The notes: generated by a model not told the origin, from the sequence alone. 64,000 nucleotides of DNA from JBGSUZ01 sp964404895 (GCA_964404895.1 CAYOLV010000001.1:1054001-1118000), one strand, 5' to 3'. Positions 43,767-53,012 are shown, numbered from the stretch's first letter. Numbers and translations: made by a program.

Positions 43767-43812
43767 AGAAGAGATGTTCGTTAATTTTGATTAACGTCAT
43801 CTCTTTCTTTTT
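43767..43812 (+). terminator. Terminator after fchA
   Basis: AAGAGATG..CGTTAA / TTAACG.CATCTCTT followed by TCTTTTTT. Confidence 0.82.
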
Positions 43813-43902
43813 TGTACTAATTGAAATACTGGAAAGTCTGAGTTAACATGTCTCAGTTGATAAAATGGAATAAATAGCATATAATATATTTGAGGTGATA
43901 AC

Positions 43903-44739
43903 ATGTCAATTAAAGTACTAGCAGACAGTTCATGTGAAATACCAGCTGAATTAAGATCAACTCAGTCGATTATATCCGTGCCATTCAAATTGTATGTCAA
44001 CGAAGTAGAGATGGTAGATGACGATCAGTTGGACGTTATTTCATTTATAGATAAAATGGTTAAATCAGCAACTGTTCCCAGATCCGCCTGTCCAGCGCCA
44101 AATGATTTCCAAGTGCATTTTGAGGGTGATGAGGATTGCTATATAGTAACCATCAGTTCAAAACTTAGTGGAACGTACAATAGCGCTATGTTGGCAAAAT
44201 CTATGTATTTGGAAGAAGCTCCAGAAAAATTTATACACGTTTTTGATTCCAAAAGTGCTTCAATTGCGGAAACCTTAGTCGCTATGAAAATACTCGAATT
44301 GAATGAAAAGAACTTTAAAAGAGAGTCGTTAGTGGAAAAGGTCAACGAATATATTGCAGGCATGACTACATATTTCGTTGCAGAATCTTTAGACAACCTT
44401 ATGAAAAATGGCAGAATGTCTAAATTAAAGGGCACGATAGCCACTGCTTTAAACATCAAACCGATAATGGGTGCAGACGGAGACGGGGAAATTAAGTTGA
44501 TTGATAAAGCCAGAGGGTCAGCGAGAGCTTTCCAGCGCATGATAGATCTGATTGCGGAAAATGGGAAGAATGCTGAAGAGAGAGTCTTGGCTATTTCTCA
44601 TGTCAATAACTTAGAGAGAGCTCTTTGGATCAAGGAAGAACTCATTAAGCGTTGCAACTTTAAAGAGATCATTGTGATTCAGACCAGCGGGTTAAGCAGC
44701 TTGTACTGTGACAATCAGGGGATTATTTTATCCTTCTAG
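43903..44739 (+). CDS. DegV family fatty-acid-binding protein
   Basis: This 278-residue protein has the DegV pattern: ADSSCEIP at the start, SACPAPNDF, ISSKLSGTYNSA, and FDSKSAS. Related FakB proteins present fatty acids to the kinase FakA for phosphorylation and lipid synthesis, while other members are of unknown use. No fakA is nearby. GAGGTGA precedes the ATG. Confidence 0.9.
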   Translation: MSIKVLADSSCEIPAELRSTQSIISVPFKLYVNEVEMVDDDQLDVISFIDKMVKSATVPRSACPAPNDFQVHFEGDEDCYIVTISSKLSGTYNSAMLAKSMYLEEAPEKFIHVFDSKSASIAETLVAMKILELNEKNFKRESLVEKVNEYIAGMTTYFVAESLDNLMKNGRMSKLKGTIATALNIKPIMGADGDGEIKLIDKARGSARAFQRMIDLIAENGKNAEERVLAISHVNNLERALWIKEELIKRCNFKEIIVIQTSGLSSLYCDNQGIILSF

Positions 44740-44760
44740 GTTTGTAATATTCATAAAAGT

Positions 44761-44792
44761 AGGCACTCAGGAAAATCCCGAGTGCCTTTTTA
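44761..44792. terminator. Terminator between degV-like gene and glnA
   Basis: AGGCACTC...GAGTGCCT followed by TTTTT on the plus side; on the minus side the run is weaker. Confidence 0.8.
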
Positions 44793-44803
44793 TATGTCTA
44801 AAA

Positions 44804-46711
44804 TTAATCGTTAATATTGACTAAGTTGTTTCGGTATTCTTGATAGAGGTGGTTAATCTCAGTCATCATTTGGTTCATTTCAACTTGAAGACGAGAAGCT
44901 GTGTCGTAATCATTGTTATCAATCGCTACTCTGATTTTAGTCATGAGGGATTTTTTGTTAAGAGAATCTTTCATGAGCTTAATGCGCATGGCTTTAACGT
45001 GTTCCCAGTTGACCAAATCCAAATCGCTGACATCGTCGTCGTTGTGGCACTTTACAAAACGTCTCATTTGAGTAATGTTCTCTGGAATCAAACGGTTTCT
45101 TAATTCGGATGCCCACTGAGCCAACATGGAAGCTTTGTAAGACTCAATAATTTGTTCTGGGAAGACATCGCCATCTTTTAAGACTTCAATTTTTGAAGGA
45201 TGTGAATTGAGTGCATTGATATTTTCCCAAACGGTTTTAGGCGGAATGCCGAATACTGCATCTCTTTCTTCTTCAGAATAGTGTTCGAAAACGTCAAACT
45301 CACTGCGGTACATACGATTTAACTCTAAATATTGACCTTTAGATTCAGGCGTTTTACTCAGTTCGCCGAGAAGTGCATCTAAAGAAAGTTGGCTGTTAAT
45401 CGCGAATTTAATACCGTCTAACATCCCTTGGAATGAAGACGAAACAGTCAAATAGGTGTTTGTATGTGGATTAGGCGCTCTCAGCTCAAAACGTGTTGCA
45501 AAAGGATTGCCAAGGTCACGGACCAAACCGACTAATATAGTACGGTTTCTAGAAGGTTTATCTGCAGAGTGTCCAAGAGAAGTCACCGTACAGATAGGGG
45601 CTTCGAAACCAGGCTTCAGTCGATTAAAGGCATCGTTTGTCGCTGTAACGAAAGGATTAATGACTTCATAGTTTTTCAAAAGTCCCATCAAAGCACCATA
45701 ACCAATACGGCTAAGGAAATGATCCGTCATATTGAGAGGAGAGAATAAGTTAATTCGTCTACCAGAAGACAATTTCACTGCCACGCCCATATGATGGTGC
45801 TCGCCACTGCCGGCAACGCCTTCAATAGGTTTGGCGTTAAAAGTCACATCTAAGCCATTTTTTACAAAAGCATCTCGAATGATATCTTTTGAGAATAGTT
45901 CGTTGTCAGCTGATTGAAGGGTCAGGTCATATTTCCAGTCCACTTCTAATTGCTCCATGATATGAGAATATTTACTCATGCCTGCAAGCTTAGAAGGAAC
46001 GCCACCGACTTCTTTATGACCCATTTCAGCTTCGTAGTCATATTTATTTAGTAGAACTAAACTTTGCTCTAGAGCAGTTCTTACAGGACCTACAGTTCTT
46101 TTCCAGTACTGTTCTTTTAAAATTTGAGAAGTAGAAAGTTTCTCTATATCTGTTCTGTTGTCAGGGGTTTTGACCCAGAACTCTAGTTCAGTTGCCATTG
46201 TAAGATTAACAGAGGCAATGCTTTCGGTTGGAAGAATACCAAATTCTTCGTTTAAGTATGGGTAAGTCTTAAAGAGTTCCTTGATAGAAGACTCAAAATG
46301 GGCAGTAGATTGTTTGAGAATTGATCTTGAACAAACAAATTTACCGTCGTGAGTAAGAAATGCAGGAATGAGAAGGGATCCCACGGGTGTACCGTCTTCT
46401 GAAAGATTGTTCCAATTGTAGTCAACAATCCATTTTACTTCTGTGTCAGGAATCAAGTCTACTTTGGCATTGTTGATTTCCGCAATTTTAGGAAGGTAAA
46501 CACTGGAACCATCTGTTTGTACACCTGTTTTTAAGAAGCCTTCCACATCTTCGAGAAATACTTCTACAGGAACTTTTTCGTCAGTACTGTTGTTTCCAAG
46601 ATCCACGGCAACCAATGAGACGAATTTTACCTCGCTGTGTTCAAGTAACATAGCTTTTAAGGTATCTGGGGTTTCGTTTTTGGGGTAAATGACATAAAGT
46701 AAATCTTTCAT
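44804..46711 (-). CDS. glnA: Glutamine synthetase, long clostridial form
   Basis: This 635-residue protein has glutamine synthetase landmarks: ATELEFWV for metal binding, GSGEHHHMGVAV, the SRNRTILVG segment and RFELRAPNPHTN. It is much longer than ordinary type I enzymes (about 440-470), with N- and C-terminal additions; the last 130 residues are helical and charged. Similar long forms are known in Clostridia. It would make glutamine from glutamate and ammonia, opposing the glutaminase at 28039. The start has GGAGGCC upstream. Confidence 0.85.
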   Translation of the reverse strand: MKDLLYVIYPKNETPDTLKAMLLEHSEVKFVSLVAVDLGNNSTDEKVPVEVFLEDVEGFLKTGVQTDGSSVYLPKIAEINNAKVDLIPDTEVKWIVDYNWNNLSEDGTPVGSLLIPAFLTHDGKFVCSRSILKQSTAHFESSIKELFKTYPYLNEEFGILPTESIASVNLTMATELEFWVKTPDNRTDIEKLSTSQILKEQYWKRTVGPVRTALEQSLVLLNKYDYEAEMGHKEVGGVPSKLAGMSKYSHIMEQLEVDWKYDLTLQSADNELFSKDIIRDAFVKNGLDVTFNAKPIEGVAGSGEHHHMGVAVKLSSGRRINLFSPLNMTDHFLSRIGYGALMGLLKNYEVINPFVTATNDAFNRLKPGFEAPICTVTSLGHSADKPSRNRTILVGLVRDLGNPFATRFELRAPNPHTNTYLTVSSSFQGMLDGIKFAINSQLSLDALLGELSKTPESKGQYLELNRMYRSEFDVFEHYSEEERDAVFGIPPKTVWENINALNSHPSKIEVLKDGDVFPEQIIESYKASMLAQWASELRNRLIPENITQMRRFVKCHNDDDVSDLDLVNWEHVKAMRIKLMKDSLNKKSLMTKIRVAIDNNDYDTASRLQVEMNQMMTEINHLYQEYRNNLVNIND

Positions 46712-46770
46712 GTGGCCTCCTATGTGTTTTCAGTGCAATCTATCTCAGATGCCATGCAATAAAAACGAAT

Positions 46771-46787
46771 TATAATGACTCATTATA
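46771..46787. promoter_or_regulatory. Perfect palindrome over the glnA -10 box
   Basis: TATAATGA-C-TCATTATA is a perfect inverted repeat and contains the -10 hexamer of the minus-strand glnA promoter. It does not match the GlnR/TnrA consensus. Confidence 0.6.
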
Positions 46788-46809
46788 GCACACACAAAAA
46801 ATGTGTAAA
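46782..46809 (-). promoter_or_regulatory. Promoter of glnA
   Basis: On the minus strand TTTACA, 16 bases, TATAAT; about 70 bases of leader precede the glnA start. Confidence 0.65.
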
Positions 46810-46849
46810 TACAATTATGCAAAAAAACCATATTAAAATCGGAATAAAA

Positions 46850-46893
46850 CGCAAAAAAACCGACATATCACGAATTATGACATATCGGTTTCA
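46850..46893 (-). terminator. Terminator after the AI-2E family gene
   Basis: Minus-strand AAACCGATATGTCA and TGATATGTCGGTTT form a 14-bp stem with two wobbles, followed by a T run. Confidence 0.85.
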
Positions 46894-46895
46894 AG

Positions 46896-47975
46896 TTATT
46901 GTTCGGGAATATTTAATTTTGTATCTTTCTTGTAATATCTCTTATAAGTGGCAATCAAAGTGACTCCTGTAAATGGCCCAAGAATTAAACCTGGTGCACC
47001 TAGCAATTTAACTCCCACATAAAGAGCCGTAAGAGTAAGCAATGGGTGAATGCCAATTTGAGTGCTGACCACCTTAGGTTCTAAAATCTGACGGGTGATG
47101 GTGGTGCACAGGTATAGAATAAACAACTTAAAAGCTAATACTTTATTGCCCATAATCAGTGTGGTAATAATCCAAGGCATGTAAACCGAGGCGGGTCCGA
47201 AAATTGGGAGGGCATCCACTAAGCCAATACCGAAACCAATTGGAATGGGATTTGAAACCCCAATGATTATGAGTCCAATAGAACAAATTGTAAAGGTGAC
47301 GCTCATTAAGATCATTTGAGCTTTAATGTAACCTATAATAACAGAGAGGACATCGTTTCTAAAGTCGATGAAGTACTTGTTTTCGGTAAAGAACTTTTTC
47401 TTGTAAGGCAAAACGATGGCATCGATCTGTTCTCTGTCTTTTGTGAAGAAGAAGGCTGAGAGCATGGTAATAATGACGGTAATCATAAGTTTTGGCAGAC
47501 TTGTTGCAAAGGAAACGCCTCGACTAGCAAACTTAGTTGCCCAGGTGCCCAAATCGCTGATGAGTCCTGCAGCACCCTTAGACAAGAAGGCCGCGGGGTC
47601 AAATGGCAGTTGGTAAGTCAAATTCTTATAGTCTTCCGATAGGGTCGTGCCGAAGGCGATGATGGCATTCGCCCAGTCCGGTAATACACCCGCTAATTCG
47701 TTGATGTAATAGATTGCCAGCATTGAAAGACCATAAACCAAATAAGCACCAAGTCCTATAACCGTAAATATCATAATGGCAGTACTCAGATTGTTAGGCA
47801 GTTTAATGGTTTTGTGAAGAAAATTGACCACCGGTGTAATGATTTTTGAAATCAGTAGACCAATGACAAAGGGTAACAGTAAAAAGAACAACTTAATCAT
47901 ACCAATATAAAATAGAACGATTGCCGCCACAATCAGTAAAGGTGTCAGCACTTTAGACAAAACAACATTATTCAT
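46896..47975 (-). CDS. AI-2E/PerM family membrane protein
   Basis: This 359-residue protein has about eight membrane helices. The hallmarks of the family are the duplicated N-terminal helices (VLFYIGMIKLFFLLLPFVIGLL), the long extracytoplasmic helix-rich loop, and the C-terminal PIFGPASVYMPW and GAPGLILGPF segments. Members are called AI-2E transporters, but the substrate is often uncertain (Na+/H+ antiport has been shown for some). AGAGGTTA precedes the start. Confidence 0.9.
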   Translation of the reverse strand: MNNVVLSKVLTPLLIVAAIVLFYIGMIKLFFLLLPFVIGLLISKIITPVVNFLHKTIKLPNNLSTAIMIFTVIGLGAYLVYGLSMLAIYYINELAGVLPDWANAIIAFGTTLSEDYKNLTYQLPFDPAAFLSKGAAGLISDLGTWATKFASRGVSFATSLPKLMITVIITMLSAFFFTKDREQIDAIVLPYKKKFFTENKYFIDFRNDVLSVIIGYIKAQMILMSVTFTICSIGLIIIGVSNPIPIGFGIGLVDALPIFGPASVYMPWIITTLIMGNKVLAFKLFILYLCTTITRQILEPKVVSTQIGIHPLLTLTALYVGVKLLGAPGLILGPFTGVTLIATYKRYYKKDTKLNIPEQ

Positions 47976-48062
47976 ATTAACCTCTTTCGAACTACTAGTT
48001 ATTCTGATTTTATCAAAAAATACGGGTGAATTGATAAAAAAAGAATTAAGTTTTAAAATTAT

Positions 48063-48091
48063 TTGTCAAACAAGGTTTTATATCTTATAAT
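48063..48091 (+). promoter_or_regulatory. Promoter of fabI
   Basis: TTGTCA, 17 bases, TATAAT. The start point should lie near 48098. Confidence 0.8.
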
Positions 48092-48102
48092 AAGCTTAGA
48101 TA

Positions 48103-48119
48103 TTAATACTAGATACTAA
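48103..48119 (+). promoter_or_regulatory. FapR-like operator
   Basis: TTAATACTAGATACTAA matches the FapR consensus TTAGTACCTGATACTAA at 14 of 17 positions and lies just after the predicted transcription start of fabI, a common FapR target. Confidence 0.5.
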
Positions 48120-48136
48120 TTTATGCGAGGTGTTCA

Positions 48137-48913
48137 ATGGAATTATTAATGAATCATAAAAACGTTGTAGTTATGGGTGTTGCAAATAAATGGAGTATCG
48201 CCTGGGGTATTGCAAAAAAATTCTCTCATGAAGGCGCCACTGTCCTTTTCACTTATTATGGCGATAAAAGCTTAAAAAGTATACAAAAACTTGTGGAAGA
48301 AGAGCAGCTTCAAAATTGTGATTATTTTTCTTGCGATGTTACTTCAGATGAGGATATTGAGCAGACTTTTAGTCAAATTGAAGCAAAATATAAACTGATA
48401 CACGGCGTCGTGCACAGCATCGCCCATGCCAATAAGGATGAACTTCAAGGCCATTATTACAATACCAGCAGAGAAGGCTATTTGATGGCACAAAATATCA
48501 GTGCTTACTCCTTTGTAGCCGTAGCAAAACAGGCTCAAGCTATGATGCCTGAGGGTGGGTGCTTAACCACACTCAGCTATCTAGGCGGAGAGAGAGTGGT
48601 TAAAAATTACAATGTTATGGGTGTTGCAAAGGCAGCCCTTGAGAGCAGTGTTCAGTATTTAGCTCACGACTTAGGCGAAAAACAGATTCGTGTCAACGCC
48701 ATTTCGGCAGGGCCTGTAAAGACTTTAGCAGCAAAAGGTGTCAGCGGCTTTAATGATCTTGCAAATGCATTTGTGGAAAAATCTCCAATGAAGCGCATGG
48801 TAACCATTGAGGAAATTGCCAATACGGCATTGTTCTTAGGAAGTTCAATGGGTACGGGGGTAACCGGAGAAGTGATTCACGTAGATTGCGGTTATTTTAT
48901 TTTAGGGTATTAA
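48137..48913 (+). CDS. fabI: Enoyl-[acyl-carrier-protein] reductase (NADH)
   Basis: This 258-residue SDR enzyme reduces enoyl-ACP, the last step of each fatty acid elongation round. It has the FabI pattern: GVANKWSIAWGIAK for cofactor, HSIAHANKDELQG, the catalytic YNVMGVAK (Tyr-x6-Lys) and the C-terminal GVTGEVIHVDCGYF. No other fab genes lie near, so it stands alone with its own promoter. It is the usual triclosan target type. AGGTG precedes the ATG; a second ATG at 48152 is possible. Confidence 0.93.
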   Translation: MELLMNHKNVVVMGVANKWSIAWGIAKKFSHEGATVLFTYYGDKSLKSIQKLVEEEQLQNCDYFSCDVTSDEDIEQTFSQIEAKYKLIHGVVHSIAHANKDELQGHYYNTSREGYLMAQNISAYSFVAVAKQAQAMMPEGGCLTTLSYLGGERVVKNYNVMGVAKAALESSVQYLAHDLGEKQIRVNAISAGPVKTLAAKGVSGFNDLANAFVEKSPMKRMVTIEEIANTALFLGSSMGTGVTGEVIHVDCGYFILGY

Positions 48914-48942
48914 GTAGGTTATTAAAGAGAATTCCCTCTTTT

Positions 48943-48986
48943 CAAAAAGGCGAAGGTTTGAAGCTTTTCAGACCCTCGTCTTTTTT
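48943..48986 (+). terminator. Terminator after fabI
   Basis: AAAAAGGCGA-GGT-TG and CA-ACC-TCGTCTTTTT-type arms pair with mismatches and end in TTTTTT. Confidence 0.7.
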
Positions 48987-49059
48987 ATGCCTGCAACTAT
49001 GGTCGACAAATCAAAAATTTGGTATAATCGAACGAGAAGTCAGTCAAGGGGTGGCGTGA

Positions 49060-49650
49060 ATGCACAATAACATCATACAAATGCAAAAGTTTTTGACTGA
49101 GTTGGATCGAAATATTGTCAGTGGCGATATGGAAGGTTTTCAGTTCAGTTTGAAGAATATAAGACTGTTATGTGATCATCTTGAAAATACCTTTAAAGAA
49201 GACATAGATTATCATAAAAAAAGTCAAGCCAGATACCATTCAAAATACAAGCGTACCTTTATTAATGATATAACTTTTTTAGTTAAAACCGTGAGTGTCA
49301 CGAATGCCTATTCTGATGATTACTTAGTTAATTTTGTTAAGGTTCGATCGGATCAATTGGAAAATGCTAAAGTGATGGACGAACACAACGAGTTTTGGAT
49401 GAATTATACAGTCATTCATGGCAACGTATTTGGTTCGGTTCCAATGGAGTTAATCCCAGTTTCCGGCGCTGAAAAATTAAAGTCTTTCGGCTGGAAAGAG
49501 ATAAAAGTTTCGGTTTACGATTTTGGTAAAACCTTAGAACGGACTATGGCTTTTTATGAATATTGCGATTTGGAATTTGGAAATTATATCATTGTAAAAG
49601 AAGTGGAAACAGAAGCTTACCTCTTATTGAAATATCATATCGAAGGATAG
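49060..49650 (+). CDS. Hypothetical soluble protein, 196 aa
   Basis: This protein starts at an ATG with AAGGGGTGG upstream. The first 60 residues are helical and charged (Asp, Glu, Lys, Leu); the rest is a mixture of beta-like and aromatic segments. No signal peptide, membrane helix or known motif is seen. It precedes the pseudouridine synthase by 85 bases. A TATAAT at 49023 may be its promoter. Confidence 0.6.
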   Translation: MHNNIIQMQKFLTELDRNIVSGDMEGFQFSLKNIRLLCDHLENTFKEDIDYHKKSQARYHSKYKRTFINDITFLVKTVSVTNAYSDDYLVNFVKVRSDQLENAKVMDEHNEFWMNYTVIHGNVFGSVPMELIPVSGAEKLKSFGWKEIKVSVYDFGKTLERTMAFYEYCDLEFGNYIIVKEVETEAYLLLKYHIEG

Positions 49651-49735
49651 CCTTTAGATTGAGAGCAGGCTTTTAATAGTGAAGAATAAAGGACGCATAG
49701 TCCTTTTTTCATCGTCATGGGAAGATGGGATTATT

Positions 49736-50644
49736 ATGTTTATTAATTTTGAAACCAACCGATTGGACTATAAAGTGTCCAAGGAAGAAGCAGGAATGAC
49801 TTTAATTGAAGTCTTAAGCCAACGCATGGATGTTTCTTCAAGAATGATTCGAAAATCAAAGGACGGGAAAAGCATTCAACTCAACGGATATCCAGTTTCC
49901 GTTAATGCAAAAACCAGATCTAACGATGTGGTCACGGTCATTCTGGAACAAGAACCTAATATATTCGAGCCACAAGAAATGCCGATTGATGTGGTTTACG
50001 AAAATCAAGATTTACTCATTGTGAACAAGCAGCCTTATGTTGTAGTTCACCCCACTAAGGGGCATCCTGATGGAACTATTGGAAACGGCATTGCCAATCA
50101 TTTTAAAAATGAAGGCTTTGACGGGAAGATCCGATTTATTAATCGTCTGGACAGAGACACATCAGGTTTGTTGTTAGTTGCCAAAAATGGATATGCCCAA
50201 CAAATCATTTCCAATCAAATGCGAGACGATCAAGTTGAAAAACGCTATATGGCCTTGGTTTCGGGTATTGTTGAAAAAGACAGTGATACTATTAATTTAC
50301 CTATCGGCAGACCGAATCCTGAGGATTTAAGGCGTTCTGTCATGGCAGACGGTCAAGATTCAGTGACCCATTATGAGGTTGTGCAGCGTTTCAAAGAGGC
50401 GACCCTTGTAAAAATCAGGTTAGAAACGGGTAGAACCCATCAAATACGTGTTCATTTTTCACATTTAGGCCATCCGTTGATTGGGGATGAGCTTTATGGT
50501 TGTCCATCCACCGAAATTCAGCGACAAGCACTTCACAGCTACTACTTGAAATTTATGTTGCCAAGAACCCATGAATGGGTTGAACTCGAAGCGGAGTTGC
50601 CTTTCGATTTTAAAGACTTGATTTCAAAAATGGCTGAGTGCTAA
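49736..50644 (+). CDS. RluD-family RNA pseudouridine synthase
   Basis: This 302-residue protein has an N-terminal S4-like domain (residues 10-75) and the pseudouridine synthase core with the catalytic Asp in INRLDRDTSGLLLVAK, and RLETGRTHQIRVHFSHLGHPLIGD (landmark GRTHQIR). RluA/C/D members modify 23S rRNA or tRNA uridines; the target cannot be specified. I start it at the ATG that gives the normal family N-terminus; the longer frame from 49679 adds 19 residues. Confidence 0.9.
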   Translation: MFINFETNRLDYKVSKEEAGMTLIEVLSQRMDVSSRMIRKSKDGKSIQLNGYPVSVNAKTRSNDVVTVILEQEPNIFEPQEMPIDVVYENQDLLIVNKQPYVVVHPTKGHPDGTIGNGIANHFKNEGFDGKIRFINRLDRDTSGLLLVAKNGYAQQIISNQMRDDQVEKRYMALVSGIVEKDSDTINLPIGRPNPEDLRRSVMADGQDSVTHYEVVQRFKEATLVKIRLETGRTHQIRVHFSHLGHPLIGDELYGCPSTEIQRQALHSYYLKFMLPRTHEWVELEAELPFDFKDLISKMAEC

Positions 50645-50661
50645 TAGAGGAGTGGCGTTAT

Positions 50662-51942
50662 ATGTGGAAAAATTTAAGCAAACAAAAGAAAATGGCATTC
50701 GGAATTGCTCTATGTGTTATTGTAATTGCTGGGTTATGGCAGTTTCAATGGCGTACCAAGGTCGCTTATTATGAAGTCAAAACGCAAACGGTAGAGCAAA
50801 TCATTTCAACCGATGGAGTAGCAGTACCGAAGACCAGTAAATGGTATACGGCTCAAACAGATGGCATTATTACGAAAATCAGCTTAGCTGCTGGTGAAGA
50901 AATTCAGCAGAAAGATGTTTTATATGAAATGAAGACCATTGACTATAAAAAAAGACAGGGAACGGTATTCGCGCTTTTTAATAAAATATGCGAAGCCCTG
51001 ATCAGTCAAACACAACTATCCGATCAAGAACGTATTGGCAAAATTCAAACCCAATTTGCAGAAATTAACAAGGGGATGTACGACAGCTGGGGGGCACATG
51101 AAAAAGTGCTGACTTTATTTGAGTCTAAAGCGGTCACTGAAAGTGCGACAAAAGAGTCCCTCGCCCAATTGAAAGATCAAATTTCTTATTACAACAAAGA
51201 AACTGGAGATTTGGTTGCAAAGCTTGAAAATGAATGCGAAACTTTATCAAAAAACAACCCAGATATGACAAAGCTAAAAAATGAATGGACCGTAATGGCG
51301 TCCATTGTCACTTTAATGTCAGCAAAACCTGAAGATGGTAAGTCTACTCAAGCAGAACAGTTTGCAGTAGAACCAACCATGATTCTGGCTCTGGAAAATG
51401 GTACTGTTACTCGACTTGGCACTGAAAATGGACAGTTTGTTCTGAAGGGTACTCCCATTATTGAAGTGTCAGACTCCAGTCAGATTGATTTAGAAATGGA
51501 AGTGCCTGTGGATCAAATCATGGCACTTCGGTCGGGTGCAGAGGTTCGCGTTACAGGAACTGACGGCACTGTCATTAAAGGCAAGGTCAGCAAAATTGAC
51601 AATGTAATCACAGAGCAAATGCAAGGCGACGGCAGTATTCTAAAATGTGTGAAGGTAACTGCTTCAATGGATCCGACAATTACATTGAAGTTCTTTACAA
51701 CAGTAAAATGCCAATTGGTAGTTTTGACTCAAAAAGATGCTGTAGTTGTTCCGAAGGAGCTTGTCTTTGAGAAAGACGGCAAATATACAGTTTGGGTAAA
51801 TGTGAACGGTGTTTTGTCAGAGAAAGAAATACAGGTCAGTTTTAAGACGGATACGTTGATGGTTGTCAAATCAGGAGTCAAATCAGGCGACAAGTTGGTC
51901 ATGGATACCAAATTGCGACTTGGTCAAAAAATCAAGTTTTAG
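50662..51942 (+). CDS. HlyD/RND-type membrane-fusion-like protein
   Basis: This 426-residue protein has one N-terminal transmembrane helix (about residues 11-29) and a large extracytoplasmic part. Two biotinyl-lipoyl-like halves (around residues 55-95 and 245-280, GIITKISLAAGEEIQQKDVLYE and GTVTRLGTENGQFV) flank a helical insert (about 100-220). Beta-barrel and membrane-proximal segments follow. Such proteins join ABC or RND exporters, but no transporter gene is adjacent. GAGGAGTGG precedes the ATG. Confidence 0.8.
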   Translation: MWKNLSKQKKMAFGIALCVIVIAGLWQFQWRTKVAYYEVKTQTVEQIISTDGVAVPKTSKWYTAQTDGIITKISLAAGEEIQQKDVLYEMKTIDYKKRQGTVFALFNKICEALISQTQLSDQERIGKIQTQFAEINKGMYDSWGAHEKVLTLFESKAVTESATKESLAQLKDQISYYNKETGDLVAKLENECETLSKNNPDMTKLKNEWTVMASIVTLMSAKPEDGKSTQAEQFAVEPTMILALENGTVTRLGTENGQFVLKGTPIIEVSDSSQIDLEMEVPVDQIMALRSGAEVRVTGTDGTVIKGKVSKIDNVITEQMQGDGSILKCVKVTASMDPTITLKFFTTVKCQLVVLTQKDAVVVPKELVFEKDGKYTVWVNVNGVLSEKEIQVSFKTDTLMVVKSGVKSGDKLVMDTKLRLGQKIKF

Positions 51943-51954
51943 GAGAAGTGAAAA

Positions 51955-52992
51955 ATGGAATTGCGTCGCGCAGATCAATACGAAATCGAAAGAGCCATTA
52001 TCCACGTATTGGATAAGAACAGTGATGAACCAGTCATCAATCATGCCGAACTGGAACTGAACACAAATGTATTAGAATTTATTGGAGGACATATTGGCAA
52101 GCTTTTATCAGACGAAGACAATATCAAAGCCAAAATGTTCAACGACAGAGGGGTAGTTTACAACGCTGTCATTTCTATGATTGAAGATGGAAATTCCTTT
52201 GTCGAAGCCAGTCAGAAAATAGCAGATTATTTCTTTAGAGTGATTAAGCAATACGGCCCAATCCTTTCATGCGATCTTATGGTCGTTCAAATTAGCTTAG
52301 ACGGTATTCCTGCTATTTGCATTTTGAAAATGGATTATCAAAAATCGGTGGAACACGAAATCGATTTTGAAGGCGAAGGTTTCCAAATTAACCTTTCTTT
52401 CCAGGAAACTTCATTGCCAAGTGCCAAACAGAAAGTGTCTTGCGGAGCGGTTATTAAATTGCCGGGAGAAGACCTAGATGATTTAGTGGCAGTGGAGCGC
52501 ATAGTAAAAGGCGAAGATGGAGAACCAATTGAATTCTTTGTCCGTGAAATTTTGCAAGCGAACCGCGTGGTGGATCATTTAGACAAGACGAAGATTTTCC
52601 ATAAACAGATGGAAAACTGGGTTCGCAAAAATGTCAAAAATGAAATGGACAAGGCCATCGGCATTCGGGAAGATTTGCAAGAGCTCTTGACCCATTCGGT
52701 GGAAGTTAAGGTTCAAGATGTGGCCAATGATCTCATTGACGATCAAGAAAAACGAGAAAAGTTCATTGAAACCTTGGAGTTATCAGGCTTTGATACTGAT
52801 GAGGAATTTGAACTGGACAAACCTTATCTGGAGAAAAAGCTGAAGGCGAAAGCCCTTAAAACAGACACAGGTTTTACCATTCGAGGGGCGACAGACCTAT
52901 TCCAAGACCCATCGAAAATAGAAATCAAATACAATGGGGACGGCACTGTCAACTATATTATTAAAAACGTCCGAAATATTTCTCAAAGGTAG
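51955..52992 (+). CDS. Nucleoid-associated protein (YejK/NdpA-like)
   Basis: This 345-residue protein matches the nucleoid-associated NA37/NdpA family, with the conserved N-terminal ERAIIHVLDKNSDEPV, the ADYFFRVIKQ region, the ALCILKMDY-like strand (here AICILKMDYQ) and the C-terminal domain. Function in Gram-positives is poorly known. It starts 12 bases after the membrane-fusion-like gene. The 6S RNA gene follows immediately. Confidence 0.85.
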   Translation: MELRRADQYEIERAIIHVLDKNSDEPVINHAELELNTNVLEFIGGHIGKLLSDEDNIKAKMFNDRGVVYNAVISMIEDGNSFVEASQKIADYFFRVIKQYGPILSCDLMVVQISLDGIPAICILKMDYQKSVEHEIDFEGEGFQINLSFQETSLPSAKQKVSCGAVIKLPGEDLDDLVAVERIVKGEDGEPIEFFVREILQANRVVDHLDKTKIFHKQMENWVRKNVKNEMDKAIGIREDLQELLTHSVEVKVQDVANDLIDDQEKREKFIETLELSGFDTDEEFELDKPYLEKKLKAKALKTDTGFTIRGATDLFQDPSKIEIKYNGDGTVNYIIKNVRNISQR

Positions 52993-53012
52993 TAAAATCA
53001 TAGAATTTGCGG

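Noticed and set aside
51955..52992. Phage or defence protein near the 6S gene
   Set aside because: The sequence matches the nucleoid-associated family and no mobile genes lie around it.
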